Notes: generated by a model from the sequence alone, not told the origin. A stretch of 64,000 bases of DNA from Prosapia bicincta (GCA_036971475.1 JBAIZL010000005.1:176116886-176180885); one strand, 5' to 3'. Shown: positions 40,311 to 54,219, counted from the stretch's first letter. Made by a program: numbers and translations.

Positions 40311-40494
40311 ACATAAACTATGAACTGTTGCCCGAATCTAGGAATTTATTGTAACAGGGCTGAAAGTGGCAGAAAGCTCTTGCACTAAAACTATAATATT
40401 CAAAGTAGAAGAAACCCAAAATTAATTGTATCGTAAGGGTAATAAAATATAAATAATTTATCATGCTAAAACTACATTTTTCGATTAATTCTAG

Positions 40495-41280
40495 TTATTA
40501 AACTAATATTGAACATAATGTGTGTGCAATTATCATTCAAAAAGACAGTTCTGTAAGCTACATAAATTGCAGGCTATTGTTTTGCAGTTCTAAACGAACA
40601 CTTTTGAATTGATAATATTGCAGCTCTTCTTGTAGTTAGCCAAAACCTTCAGCATAGTGTATGTACTTACTCATAGATGTAATTAGTTATATAGTCTTGT
40701 GTGGTTCCCGCTTTGCTACTGCAATCAAAAATATGTCTTTAGGATTAAACTGAATTGGCGGTCTTTGATCATCTACTTTACTGTCAACTTCAGAAAAATA
40801 AATTACTGTGTAGTTAAATGGTTACTAAGTACCAGACAGAATGCCTCCAAACATTATATCCTAATTATAATAGAGCAAGTTTTATTAAAAAATAATAATA
40901 TCATAATTATTTTTATTATCATAACAGCCTTTTTACAATATGAAGGACTTTTTTATCATACATAATAGGAGGAATAAAGTTTCAAATGTAACTGATGAAG
41001 TTTTAAAAAGTGAAAACCGTTAATAATTTTAATGCAATAAGCTCGGAAGACATATACTAAGACTTTGGATACTCCAGTTCAACTAATATATTCATATTCT
41101 CGTTGCATGTATATTTAACTCTAAAAATGCTATACACAACAATATTTGTGTGTGTGTGTGTGTCTGTTCGTGGCGTGTGTGTTTGTGTGCGCGTGTGTGT
41201 GTTTGTGTATTCGTGTTCGCATGCATATTGTAGTTTTTATCATTGTTTAAATTTATGTTTATATAAAAGTTAACGCTGAT
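40495..41280. repeat. Dispersed repeat of about 0.7 kb, copy 2
   Basis: Direct-orientation partner of 36055-36760. It has gained a TG-rich microsatellite insertion at about 41105-41235. The pair brackets the DDE transposase remnant and the second PLE. Confidence 0.8.
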
Positions 41281-41397
41281 TGGTACAACTTCGATTTTCA
41301 TCTGCAAATAAATGCATTACGTATGGTTTGGAGGTATAACATGATACACAGAAAAACATATATTTAACTCGTTTCTCCAATGACATATCTTTGTATG

Positions 41398-41765
41398 AAG
41401 AGGAATAACTGTATGAAGCAACTGTGGCGTAATGTTTATTTTTAAATAAATAAAACCTCTAAACCACAAATAACATTTATTTTAAGAAATGTTATATCCG
41501 CTAATATAAATTTAACTTGTAAATTTAATTTTTGGAACCTGTTATGCTCTCTTGACCGAGAAGTCATAATTATAACTGTATGAAGCAACTGTGGCGTAAT
41601 GTTTATTTTTAAATAAATAAAACCTCTAAACCACAAATAACTTTTATCAGTTGTATTTTTTAAATACCTCTGAAGATGATTGCTGGGTAATTGAAATGTA
41701 CATAAGGTTTAAAATAAAAGTTATTTGTGGTTTAGAGGTTTTATTTATTTAAAAATGAAGAGGAA
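41398..41765. mobile_element. Composite repeat with hammerhead-like centre
   Basis: A 73-bp stretch occurs at 41407-41480 and again, same orientation, at 41574-41646. Its inner part returns inverted at about 41713-41757. Between the inverted parts lies a hammerhead-like motif. The layout is that of PLE ends joined head to head. No coding sequence. Confidence 0.65.
41666..41708 (+). ncRNA. Hammerhead-ribozyme-like motif, independent family
   Basis: Stem I ACCU/AGGU, core CUGAAGA (41670-41676), one U, stem II GAUU/AAUU, GAA (41693-41695), palindrome AUGUACAU as helix III, A at the cleavage position. The sequence differs from the other copies everywhere except the core positions, which argues for a conserved fold. 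Confidence 0.6.
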
Positions 41766-42584
41766 TAGTTAAAATTTTTATTTTTCAAATTACTACAATT
41801 TGTTTGTATGTAGTACTAGCAGTTGAACGGAGGTGGTCCAATTGACTTTACTGAATGTAAATAAAAGATAATGTTAAGAAAGATGATTAGAGATTTAATT
41901 GAGTAAAGATAAAGCGGTTTTAGGCATAACGTTAAATTCAAAGAGTAGCTAGACAATACTTTATATTTTATGTAAAAATATATATTTTTGTTAAAACAAA
42001 CAGTAATATACGACTAGTTATATCTGTAAATTGTTATCATTATAATTGTCAAGAATTACATTATAGTTTATAAATAATTAGACCTGTATATGTTATTGTT
42101 TACATAAATTCTGTAGAAAAATAACTTTTAACCCTACAGTGTATGATTTTTTTAAAAAATAACAGGGAAAATACAGTAGGTATTTTTTAAAGTCAAATAA
42201 CAGTAAAAAGTATTTTAAAAAATGTTTTGACCGTTTTCACCACCAAAGATTTAAAAAAACTGCATGTAGCCGATCGGCAACACCATGCATTCCATGCTAC
42301 AAAGATGCAAATCCATTTTTCTTACCTTTTGTTATCTATTCATTTAGCCACTAATTTTTTCATAGAAAATATATTAGCCTGAAATACTTTAATCAAAGCA
42401 CAATTATTTTAGAGTTGATATATTAATTTTAATAAAAAATAATAATTTAAATCTACTTATAATTATATATTTATAACACTATTTTAAAAAACACGTTTTA
42501 TTGTTATGTTTAATGTCTATTACAAAAAGATTACAAAAAAATACAGTTTGTTATAAGAGGTGTGTTAGCATTTAAGCTAATCCT
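41766..42584. other. No recognisable feature
   Basis: AT-rich spacer. Confidence 0.45.
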
Positions 42585-43990
42585 TTTTTTTTATTAGGAA
42601 AAAGTGCTCACTTACTACATCGATAACACTCTGCATTAAATCTTTGTTTACACGCCTTGTCCTTATAAGTAACCCAATGAGTCAACTAGTCCTATTTTAT
42701 TTCTTCCGTTGGAACAGACATTGGTACAGATTTTTTCTTTTTGCTAGTTGGTGATGGATCCTCAAATGGACGACTTCTTTTAACTTTATCGTACGTTCCC
42801 ATACGACATAACGTTTCACCCAATTCAAGTCTAAACTCTTATAGTTTCATTTTTGTTGTTAACTTAATTTCATTCTCTTCTCTTGATCTCAAATACAACA
42901 ATGAAGCATTGATAACACTCAAGTCAATGAAATTGTAGAATATATGAAAATACAATTTTCTAGATCAAATTAAAATTTTATAACCCTTAATATGACTGTC
43001 CATTAGATCAACAGTGCAAATGGGTTTATTGTATTGTAGGACAGCATTGGGACATGGGATTATTTCTGTTTAGAGATTCGGTTGCACTTCTTTACACTAC
43101 CCACTCGATTTTTGCCAGCATCTGTAGCCATAAAGCACACACACTTATTATCTTTCCATAATGGCATTCATCAACACTTGCTACAAATTCGTACATAGTA
43201 CCTCTTGGAACAGACTTAATTTACTTAAGGGTTTTTACATTTGGTAGTTTACTGTTACGTACACAACGAGGTGTTCCCAAAGCAAGAACAGCCTTTGATT
43301 TTTAAAATGTCAATTTTCCTACAGAATATGGAAATTATCAAAGTATATTTTATGATTCTTATTATCTGACACAATTCGACGTAGCCTAACAACAGTATTA
43401 TCACTAGCACCCAAATCTGGCTCTGCTCATTAAGAAGAAACATTTACTTTTCTAGTATACATCTCAAAAAACTATATGCATAACCAGACATTCCGCACAT
43501 TACAAAAATTTTGTATCCTTATTTGTGTGTTTTGTCTGGCATATATTGACGAAAGTGATGACCATCTTTAAATCCACTGACACTTTCTCTTCGACAGGGA
43601 TTGAAGAGATTTTTAAAAGAAGTGTATAAATAACAGGTTTAATACTAAATAATGGATCATGGTACAGTTGACTTTGTGGTATTAGTTTCAAATTGTCATT
43701 GAAACGAAGAAGCTGTAGGATCTATTCAAATTTATTTACACATGCATTCTTGAATTATATTTAGTCAAAACCTTGGATTCCGTTAAAAACGCAGGTCATA
43801 ACAGTGGCAATGAGCAATACTCCAATGTAACGCTGAACATCAGTTTTTGACATTTGGGAAGGAATTTCAGGATTTTTTAATACACTGTAACGACGTGTTT
43901 CTTTACACAATTCTATCAAATAATTCATCGGTAAAGATGCAAGAAAAAAAACTGATGTGGCTTAGTAAATTTTAAAACATCTAATGGTAA
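42585..43990 (-). pseudogene. piggyBac-type transposase, broken
   Basis: Minus strand, read from 43990 downward in shifting frames. Near 43796-43832 there is YIGVLLIATVMT of the N-terminal domain, then FNDN. QYMPDKTHK follows near 43518-43549. EPDLGASDNTVVRL is near 43400-43426. YFDNF near 43331-43345 holds a catalytic-type Asp. WKDNKCV is near 43160, then FRLELGETLCRMGT (42801-42838). Near 42600-42680 CKQRFNAECYRCSK resembles the C-terminal Cys-rich finger. Stops and frameshifts are frequent. Intact relatives excise and insert at TTAA; I did not find convincing terminal repeats. The family call comes from remembered motif order. Confidence 0.85.
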
Positions 43991-45338
43991 TTTTAAATTT
44001 TCATTAGTTTTATTTCTTCTTCAGCATGAAACATTTTATTTATATGTTTATTACAATATTTCAATATGTTTGAGCTAGTGACAAGAATTTTTCTGTAAGC
44101 CTCGGAATATTATTTTCAGAACCAGTTGTATTTCCTTGAAAAGTTTCTGTAATAGAACATAACCTAATCAATAGTGTGAAGTGTCTGTTTTACTCCTTAC
44201 TAATAGTGTAGCCGTTAGGGAATAAGAACAATTACGTTGATATTCATCTAATAACAACACTCACTTATACTTTTATTTGTAAAACAGTTTGACTAAACTA
44301 AGAATTAATCAAAAATAGTTTTTCCAACATTATACTTTAAAATAAACCTGACAATTATACTTTATAAAACGTTTTCAAAAAATATAGCAACAAATACGTT
44401 CACTCTTACAGAACATGTGGTTTTTAACCTATAAGCAGTTAAAGGTTACCAGGACAGGGAAAAGCAATTTTCCACACAAAGAGACATTACAACTGAAGTA
44501 AATCCATGTTGTGGCCGTTTTTCTCAGTTGGTATTTTATTTGTAGTTGCTAGGAAACAGTCTATGATGCACTGAAACGCTCTTAACATGTAAGGAAAAAT
44601 AGAATTGTTATAACCAGTAATAAATACACTTTTAAAAACTATGTAATGACTTTTTTTTAAAAAAAGAGTCTTGTGTAACAATTTTGGATTATGTTTAATT
44701 TAAAGTTCATAAATTTTTTTAAATTTTTAAAGAATTGTATGCAAAGTTGTAGCTTTTTAATATTAATATGTGCCTTATGCAAGACTACCTACCTTTGGCT
44801 ACCTTATTGATCAAAGCATGCCTTTATCGGTGTAAACCTACTAGAGCTAAGCTGCGAACCATAAACACTAACAACCCCAATCAAGAAGAGACACATATCC
44901 ATACAAATGATTTATAAATACCAAACTGTATTAAACATAAGCTGGCTTTACAGTGACCTATCAGAAGAATTATTTAATGGCTAGCCATTAAGTAACTTTG
45001 ATGGTGAAATAATAGCCATCTGTCAAGGTTCTCTTGAGTTAGTAACCTGCCCAACCCTTCAAAGGGAGTTATTCTGGCTGATACGTTGGCAGTATTATCC
45101 GCTGTTGGCTTATAGCCGAACCACGCCTGCAGAGAGAGAGGCTGAGCAGTCTAATGACTAGATTAGGAAATGAGCAAGACTAAAACTGAAACTTTCTCAT
45201 ATATAGGAAGCGTAGTAACTGACAGATCTGTCACTAGCTACGATTAAGGTGGGGCAAGACTGCGCATACTTCATGCTACTGTTTGCATGCTTCTATTAAA
45301 ACTGAAATGCAAACTATATTTTTATCAACATTTATAGT

Positions 45339-45340
<2 letters not shown>
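43991..45340. other. No recognisable feature
   Basis: AT-rich. The stretch 45050-45260 is richer in G and C but not recognised. Confidence 0.45.

Positions 45341-45428
<88 letters not shown>
45341..45428. repeat. (TA)n microsatellite
   Basis: TA run of almost 90 bp with a single CA interruption. No PLE end touches it. Confidence 0.95.
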
Positions 45429-45432
<4 letters not shown>

Positions 45433-45828
45433 GTAAATAAATTTACACAAAGTATTTGTAAAAACCTCCTTTAACAATTTATATATATTTTAGGAACAAT
45501 GAAAGCTAATAATGAAAGTATTACGAAATTCAAATTAATAATTTAAACACATAAAACTAAAAATACCAAAAGACATATAATATATCTAGCTTCTTGCAAA
45601 ACCGCTTCATTATAAGAAATACCCTTAGAAAATCTCATACGATTACGAACCACAGCTGATCTAAAATCCATAAATGTAAGAGCTTAAATAGTAGTAGTCT
45701 CATTAAAATATAATAGTAATAAAAAAATTGTGAAATTACTAATTTGGAAACCTAATTTAGAGAATGTAACTAATTTTATGTTTTCTCAACTGCACTACCA
45801 GTTTGGAAAGAATTCTTTGCAACTTTTA

Positions 45829-46040
45829 GTTTTACTATAATTAAAAATTAATTAACTAAGTGAATACATAGGGGTTACTTGCTGACGCGTTTCGAAACAA
45901 TCTTTCCTTTGACGAAACATAGCCTCTACTCGTAGGGAGTAGAGACTTTGCTTTGTCAAAGGAACGATTGTTTCGAAACGCGTCAGCAAGTGAGCCATAT
46001 GTATTCACCTTGTTAAGTAATATTTAATTATAGTTTATCA
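45829..46040. mobile_element. Head-to-head pair of PLE ends, second family
   Basis: Arms of about 100 bp on either side of about 45935 are imperfect reverse complements. Each carries ACGCGT, TTTCGAAAC and a GGAAC-type hairpin. The same sequence ends the decayed PLE at 39240-40310, which identifies the family. Stem I UUGCU/AGCAA can form, but CUGANGA is not preserved. No (TA)n borders here. Confidence 0.75.
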
Positions 46041-49000
46041 GTGAATCCAAGTTTTTACTTAGGCCAAAATAGCGCAATCCTAATCCATTTTGCTTTAAAT
46101 ATGTATTTGGAGTTCTACCGAATTCTGTCTGTCTGAGAGAGTAAAGAGTAATTTAACGACAACAAAAGCCATACGGATTTTTGCTGGCTGCCCAACTTTA
46201 TTGATCAGCGCGTCATCGTAGGGTATAATGGACAAGTAGTTCATATCACTGGTAAGTAAAAGTTTTTATATTACCCGGTTTTAGGCTCCTAAAACACAAT
46301 TCTGTCCCTATTCTCATAACCCTCTCGCAAACCACCGCAGTCTCATTTATCCAAAATGTTATTAAAATACTAAACTAGAATAAGATAGGCTCTGCATAGG
46401 TAAGCGATGCCTAATTTTATAAAGCCTATATTTAAAAATGTACTACAAGTTTCACACATTACAGAATATCGAGCTTATATTTTATCTTCGTCAAATGCAA
46501 GAATTTAGTGCAACACACGTTAATAAGTTGACAAATCAGAATAATGTTGATCTGATACCAGCATATTTTGAAAGTAGCGCCTAATGATCACTTTCAGTTA
46601 CTAATACCTGATCTAAAATAATATTTATTATTCTCTCTGAATTATTTCAGCTTCTAATAATTTTCCTTGTATTTAGGACTTCGCCAATAAGGCAAGGGTA
46701 TAATATTTACTAAATAATTCCACAAGCCTAAGTAAATATAATAGATAAAATGTTTACCTACGTCATTTCAAACAAAAATTACTTAAATTGGTTGGTTGTA
46801 AAAGGTCTAAAGAATAAAAACAAATGGAAAGGTTTTCACTACACCCAAGCTAACATGTATATTTATAAATTGTTTATCTGAACATATGATCCAATTGATC
46901 ATTTCTGTAATATCGAGCTGATAAGAATTCCTTTTCATCTGTTTCGATGTTATTCAAATGTAGCTGTTTAAAAGAGATTTGCAACAGCTAATGGCACAGT
47001 AAAAAGATTTATTGCGCTGTCCATCTCTACACACCATCTTCACATACAACGTACAGAGATTGCATTAATGGATCATCCTTCTTCAAACGAAAGCCACTGA
47101 ATTCGTTTGTTTGCAATTTGCTTACAATTATATTTATAACATTATTGTTTATTTTTATGAAAGTAGAATATTATTATTACCAAGATATATATATATATAT
47201 TATATCATATATCGGCTATACTTAGGATTTACGAGCATATATGTATATACTCAAACCAATTATCTTTCTAAATATGTCACTATTTTTTACTAATACTTAT
47301 TACCAATAAAATTTTAAGTTTAATATATATTATAGAATAGCCACTATCTGCATCTCTACGAGGTTAGCCTCAGGTGAGGTAATTAAATTTTTATATTCAA
47401 CACAATACATTTTGATAATAAAAACTGAGCGTCCTGTTTCTATATTTAGATTTACTGTCTAATTTAGAGCTTATACACAATATACTACCTAATACACGAT
47501 GAAGATATTGTGGATTTAAAACTTAAACCTATTTCTGAATTTAAGTATTTTAGGTTTCTAACAATATTGAAAGTTAGGTAAGTTGGCAGTTAAATAGAGC
47601 ATAGAGTATAAATCCTAACTTTCCTAATGAAAGATTCTCATTAACTCTAGTCCTTTATGTTTTTGTAGCAAAGTTGTGCTTCAGGTTTATTACAATGATA
47701 AATCGCCAAATGAATTGCTAACTACGCAGTTTAACTGCGAAGTTTTATACAAAGACACGTCTTACATAAAAACTAATTGTAATTTATTACATATTTTTAT
47801 GTTTAAGAATAATTTTACTCTATACACATCTTATCGATTCTGAAGTACTGCATTACAAAACGGAAATGTAAGTAATGAATATAAAAAATTATTAGATATA
47901 ACCGCTCTGATAGCCTGCCCTCTGATTTGCTCAAGATGTATAGTCAGTTGCAAATAAATGAAAATAAAAGTTTACTCAATAAAGCGAAGTTTGTGAATCA
48001 TAAAGTGAAACTTTAAACAGGCATAATATTAGTTTATCACGAAATCTTTCTGTTACTGGCCTTGGATGTAACTTTAATGTTTAAACTTAGTAGCATCATG
48101 ACAGGACGAACTTATAATTGGGGCAAACGTCTAAAAGTCTTGCTGATATAAAACGTTTTAAAAGTAGGTCAATTTAGTCATAAGATTAGACACTTGTATA
48201 GTTCGTTTAAAATCTATCGATTCAGAAGTTTTTAATAGGTACACTTTAATTTTAATTTTGCCGTATCATACTATTACTAATAATATATTTGTTACTTCAA
48301 TAACATTTTAGCCACGAAATAACTCATTAAACAAATCATTTGTTGTTAGATATCTATATTAATTTAAAGAAACGTATGCAACAGTTTCGCCAAGTTGTTA
48401 TTAAAAGTCTTAGTTTGTGTTTTTGGCCGCATTCAACATAGCATCAGTTTAGTTAAGCAATATTTAAAATTTGTTTGTTTAAATATTTTTATAAGAGTTA
48501 TTTAAGTGTAATTTCTACAGGTAATAGAACATATCACTGTTTAAACTTATACTTAAGCCCAAAGCAACTAAATTAGACAGAAACGAAACCAAGAAGTCAC
48601 TGTTTACCCAGTTTTATTACTTGTAAAACAAATTCATATGGAGGAGATGTAACCCTTTAATTAAAATCAACAACTAATTATTTTATATTTCAAAAGTTGT
48701 ACAAGTTTATTGTAATTGATGGTCAAATTATACCCGATTTATACATGAGTAATTTAGGCAATACATAATATGATTAAACATACACAATTGATTCAGATTT
48801 TGAATATTGTAAATCATCAGAATATTGTAAATGCTCAGAATATTGTAAATAGACAGTTATGACTCAGACACCATATAATAATATTATATTAATATGCGAC
48901 AAATATAATTTACTTGAAAGGTTTTGCTTGATATGTTATGTTATACATGGACATCTATGAAGCCTGCATGATTTTACTTAGAATATAAAAACATGCAGAT

Positions 49001-50706
49001 CAAAACATTTTTTCAACTTCCGCACTATTTATACATTTATACAAGAATATAGACAAAATAAATGTACTTAAATAATAATTAGAATATAAGATATATTTAA
49101 TGAGACAAGTGTCATTGATTTATTCCAAAAGATAAATAGTATGGGGAAAATAAATTGATGGTGTTGGAACAGATGTTAACAAAATAATAAAGTTTTATAT
49201 AAAAGGAATAGGGAGGGGTAACCGATGTCAATTACATATTGGATATATGATTGACAGGAACTGTAATGGTGTTATTCTAAAAGTTTGACGTGGAATGAGT
49301 AATATGTTCAACGTAAGCCGATAATAATAATAATAGCTGTTTTGTAATATTACACACACACAGACACACAGACACACACACACACACACACTAACTCAAT
49401 AAAATCTCCAAAATACAGATTGAATTGAGTATATTCTAGTTTAGATACTTGTTTTCGATATCTACTAAACATGATTTAGTGTTATATTTTTAATTTATAA
49501 ATTTAATAAGTATAGTTACTAAAATTATACATTCAATCCAATATTAAGATTTTTGAGCAACTATTATAGAAGTCGTCATTTCAAAGATCAGAACAAAATT
49601 ATTTCTTGAAGTCAAATGATATGAGCAAAAATTTAAAAAAAAAACTAACGAAGCGACCAATGATAAATCATTTTTCAATAATAATTTATGAAATGCCACC
49701 AGGAATGTATTAATTTTATGTCATATTTTTTCTCAACGTTGTAATAAACATAGAAATGGAGAAACATTACGCAAATTGAAACAACTAGAGAAATTAATAG
49801 AAATAAACGACTGAGGTTAAAACTACTTCAAAGATATTTGTGTCTTCAAAAAAATTGTGATTTTATTCTAAAACAAGATTTTAATTCCAACTAAAACTTT
49901 TTTATTCGAAGCTTTTAACAAACATAAAGTCTTATTGACACAAAATTTTAAATGTTTAAGTAGCTGGCTACAACTAATATTTATAAAACACAGATATATG
50001 AAAACTATTGTTTACCCTAATGTTACAATTTTCATTTATCAAGAAAGATAAAATAAATCATTTAAATAAAGAAATTGTTTTTGTTATTGTATGTGTTTTA
50101 CGTTTACATGACAATTTATAGAATAATAAAAAGACAAAATACATAGAAAATAAATAACTATTCTAAATAAAGAAAGAATTGTCCCGAAATAAATGTAACA
50201 TAAAACGGATTTACTAACCCGATTGCTGCAAAAACTTTTTCACATACATTATTTGTATAGGGTTACGTGTCACCACGTCGAAGCTATGTACGTGGTGTCA
50301 CGTAATATCTGAAGAAATATTCTTATTCTCTTTAAAAGTAACATACTTTTCTCTGCTACATTTGCAACACTGTTCCATGTTTTGATTCCAAACAGGACTC
50401 CTCTACATAAGATTTTAACGTTATTTATTTTATTACATTCAATGATACATAACAGGATTATTGTTTTCTTAAATATTTAATAGCTAATGACAAAATTTTT
50501 GAAGGGGAGTAGTTTCCAGTAACGACGTTATCTGGATAGCCTGTCGATCATCTCAGGGCAGGAAGAGATGTGGTCTCCATTCATGACAGCTTCAAGTTGG
50601 AGAGTATTGAATTGAGTCAGGCAAAGTGTTGTGTTCCTGAAGATAATCATGGACGGTCGGGAGGCGGAAATTGGATACGGCGGTTACCCTGCCAGTCTTG
50701 CTCTGC
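46041..50706. other. AT-rich spacer with a short (CA)n
   Basis: (CA)n at about 49351-49391. Near 50273-50299 an 8-bp inverted repeat CACCACGT/ACGTGGTG could form a hairpin. I see nothing else to annotate. Confidence 0.45.
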
Positions 50707-50960
50707 AGAGTGATGCCTACTGCTGGTTTCCTTATATGTTTCATGCTGTGTTTTATGGTATCATCGTTAAGTTTGAGAGATGCCCATTGCTGACTTCCTC
50801 ATGTCTTTCATGCTGTGTTTCATGGTGACTTCGTTAAGTTCGAGTGACTCCCACTGCTGGCTTCTTTATGAGTTTCTGTGTTTTATGGTTGCATCGTTAG
50901 GTTTAAGTAATGTCCAATGCTGGCTTCCTCATTTGCTTTATGCTCTGTTTCATGTAACGT
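50707..50960. repeat. Degenerate 66-bp tandem repeat, 4 units
   Basis: The stretch ending ACTGCTGG or variants recurs at about 50711, 50777, 50843 and 50907, each followed by CTTCCT and, farther on, a GTGTTTYATGGT stretch. Apparent ORFs across it follow the period. Confidence 0.8.
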
Positions 50961-52667
50961 TATGTTGACGTGAGGTGGGTTTCAGCCTTTAAATCATCTG
51001 ATCGCTCTTTGGCTGATAATCCGAAAAGGCTCGGGATCCAATGGAAGTTAATAGACCATTTGTTTTACGTAAAGTAGCGAGATATAATCTATAGCGTGAT
51101 TTTATTAAAAAAGAGAAATTAAATTACATTCACAAAATGACAAATTCGACATGTTTCCCATTACCTTATGCACTTATTTTATATAAAAATAATTTTAGTA
51201 ATTGTTATATAACTGCTTCACAAATTTCAACAATTATGTTCAATTATGATATATATTTTTGATGTGCAATTATGCCTGGAAATTGTATTTCGGTTTTGAA
51301 AAATACACTTGTAATACAAGTATATTAAAGAAAATATATAATGTTTCTCATCATTTGTATAAAATACGGAAACATAACCAAAACAATACAACTCTGCTTA
51401 CTGCGGCCTAATGTTGTACTAGGTGAATGGAATTCTGCATTTGGCATTTGCAGGTCTCTCTTTAGCTTATTGTATTAACGAGGCTATATATCACCAACCT
51501 GGAATGTCATATAATATGATTTACGCATTGGAACGGTAAAGTAACTTATGTTAAGCAATTGTCGAAAGTTTCAGAGGTTACAAAGCATTTCCTATTGTTT
51601 GGATTATTAATTAATTCGATACTCTAGAAAACTGTGTATTTTGAAAAATTAAGAACCTTGAATAATTAAAGTAGTTAAAAAAAAATCTATAATAACTATT
51701 AAAATCTAATGTAAAATAATGCTTAAATGTCATTAGTCTATTTCGAAGAATGCCGAGATGACATATAGATATACGGGGTTGGTTGCTTGACTAATATGCA
51801 ACGTTATTCACTGTCGTTATTTACTGCGTGTCACGTAATGACTAGCGTGACTGAGAGTGACGTATTTATATTGACGATGAATTATATTCGCGTACCTCTC
51901 TACTCATATATTTAAAACCACCTATCGGTTTCCTAAAGACTTTATTCAAATAAAGGTTAATACTTCTTACAAAACGTATGTATGATTGATAGTGTGAAAT
52001 AAATCATGAGTGTTAGTTCAATACTTAGTTACGTAATGAACATTTCATACACGCGCACACACTCACTTTACAGGGTTTAATGTAATAAAAAAAGAAAGGT
52101 AAATAAATAGAACCTTTTATTATATCTTATATTCTACAAACCAAGAATTTAAAAACACCGTTATTTGTAAATTTTACTTGAAGTATGCTCTTTCCCCTAC
52201 GTAACATAGATCTTGACTTTACATGAGCTTGTCTTGTGGGTCTTTGGGTTCTCTTTTTACACTATTGTACCGATCATTTTTACCACACCCAAAGTAAACG
52301 ACATTGCAAATATATCGTTGAAAGTATCACAAATTTGGAATCCTGACTATTTTCCGAGGCATTTATTCCCACTCTATCTTTTTTCCTCTCCCTCACTCTC
52401 TCGATCAATAACTTGTATAAATTCGCCCTCATTCTCTCGCCATTTCCTTTCCTTTTCAACTCTGTTACAAATCCTTTCCCTCCCTGTCTTTTTCTTTTTT
52501 AGTTCTCTTTCTTTTTCTCTCTATTTTCACTCACTCATCCTGCTTCTGCTTCCCTCTCTTCTTCTCCATGTTAACGTTCCTCTGTTATTCTCTTTTCTCC
52601 ATCTCTCTTTTCTTCCCCCTCTCTATTTCCATTTTTCTCTCACTATATCTCTCTTATCTCAGTTTGC

Positions 52668-52668
<1 letters not shown>
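50961..52668. other. No recognisable feature
   Basis: AT-rich, becoming pyrimidine-rich from about 52360. The Ser/Leu/Phe-rich frame 52213-52770 is explained by the pyrimidine bias. Confidence 0.45.

Positions 52669-52746
<78 letters not shown>
52669..52746. repeat. (CT)n-(TA)n microsatellite
   Basis: About 20 CT units followed directly by about 19 TA units. Confidence 0.95.
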
Positions 52747-52747
<1 letters not shown>

Positions 52748-53393
52748 CTCTCTTTTATCTCTTCTTATAGTCCTCCGAAGTATTGAAGTATATTGTTGTA
52801 AAAACGAGACTGCTTTTTGAAATAATAAATTCAAAATCCTTCAGTATCGTATAGTGTTTTCTGAAATTAAGATTTATTAATATGAAACTACATTGAGTAA
52901 GAAGTTGCAACCGTTTCTAAGAATTGAAAAATACACCGACTCCTTTGACCGTGGCAGAAAGGGAATGTGCGAATATTTCAAGTCAATCAGTCCTCCTACA
53001 TCCACTTTTGTTTCCCTGCTTCTAGTGTGAGTCAAGAGTGGAAGAAATAATTAGAAATACGCAAAATAAATGTTAGTATACCTTTTATATTTGAATATAC
53101 TGGTAAATTCAGTATTTTTGTTATTGTAAAACAAATCTACAAAGGTTTTTGTAATAATTCATAGGTTTGTAAATGGAAGAATGTTCAGATTCGATTTTGT
53201 CGTATTTTACCATTATATTTTGAGTTATACTAGATTTTATCAATGACAGATGATAGGATGCTACTTTAGAGAATAAAACAATAATTATTTCTAATTTATT
53301 TTTCTTATACTATTTATTATGAATATACTGTGGTTGAATTTAATAATAAATACACAAAAACCTCTTAACCACATACTTTCTTTATTTTACCCT
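52747..53393. other. No recognisable feature
   Basis: AT-rich sequence up to the presumed left end of the Polinton. Confidence 0.4.
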
Positions 53394-53446
53394 AGTAGAT
53401 GGCAAAACCACAGTTTCGCCACAAAAACAGGTGGTTTTGATGGAAA

Positions 53447-53650
53447 ATACGTTACTTTTCCGTTAAAAACGGTTAGGTGGGGTATGAGGGGTTGGTTTCA
53501 TCGATTATTGGAGGGTGACGTGTATGGTACGAGGTCTGGAATGTGCGCGGTTGTGCGCGGTTGTGCGTAGGTGTATGTGGCAGGTGTTTTTTTTAGAAAT
53601 ACGTTAATTTTCCGTTAAAGACCGTTAGGTGAGGTAGTATGGGTTGGTTG
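53447..53650. repeat. Polinton subterminal direct repeats
   Basis: AATACGTTACTTTTCCGTTA and its flank at 53447-53497 returns at 53597-53650 with few changes, ending in GGGTTGGTT both times. The G/T-rich composition and position near the presumed end fit a terminal repeat region. Confidence 0.75.
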
Positions 53651-54162
53651 GTGATATGGGTGTTGGCTGTTGTGTGATGTAATTAGAAGCATGTTCGGAC
53701 ATGTTGGGGGGTAATGTAAAAACCGTTGTTTACCTAGAGAATGTGTGTATTATATTCTGTACCCAGTTCTTTGCTGGCCTATATTTTTACTATAGCGTCG
53801 CGTGTGTACGGTTGAAATCCGTTACGAGGTGATGGGATTATTTTCGCTATAAGTGTGTCAGTCGCAAAGACTGAACGGTGACTTCTCTGTTTGTTCTCCA
53901 GATCTTTACTGGTTAAAAAATGTAAAAGCATGTTAATTTATTGATATAGGTTCCTCGCTCGTGAGCTAATGTGTTTACACATCGTTGTGCTAGCGATTGT
54001 TTGTTGTAACAGGTATTTGGCCTGAATAAATTGTTTTTAAAAACCTACCTCTGTTTCGAGTTATAATCATGTTCGGACCATTGAAAAGTGTTTTTAAGAC
54101 TTTACCTGCGCGCTTGTACGTGCGAGTGCTCACGATTGTGTGACGTAATTAAAAGAGTAGCG

Positions 54163-54170
54163 TATATAAA
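54163..54170 (+). promoter_or_regulatory. TATA box of the RING gene
   Basis: TATATAAA, 50 bp upstream of the ATG at 54220. No clear initiator at the expected distance. Confidence 0.6.
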
Positions 54171-54219
54171 CTGCAATAGCTATCAAAAAAGTAACATTTG
54201 CCGTTCAGATTGACTAGCG

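Noticed and set aside
52213..52770. 185-residue ORF
   Set aside because: Composition is explained by pyrimidine-rich and (CT)n-(TA)n sequence; no recognisable domain.
53394..53400. Exact left end of the Polinton
   Set aside because: AGTAGATGG is only a plausible start; without the right end neither the inverted repeat nor the target duplication can be confirmed.
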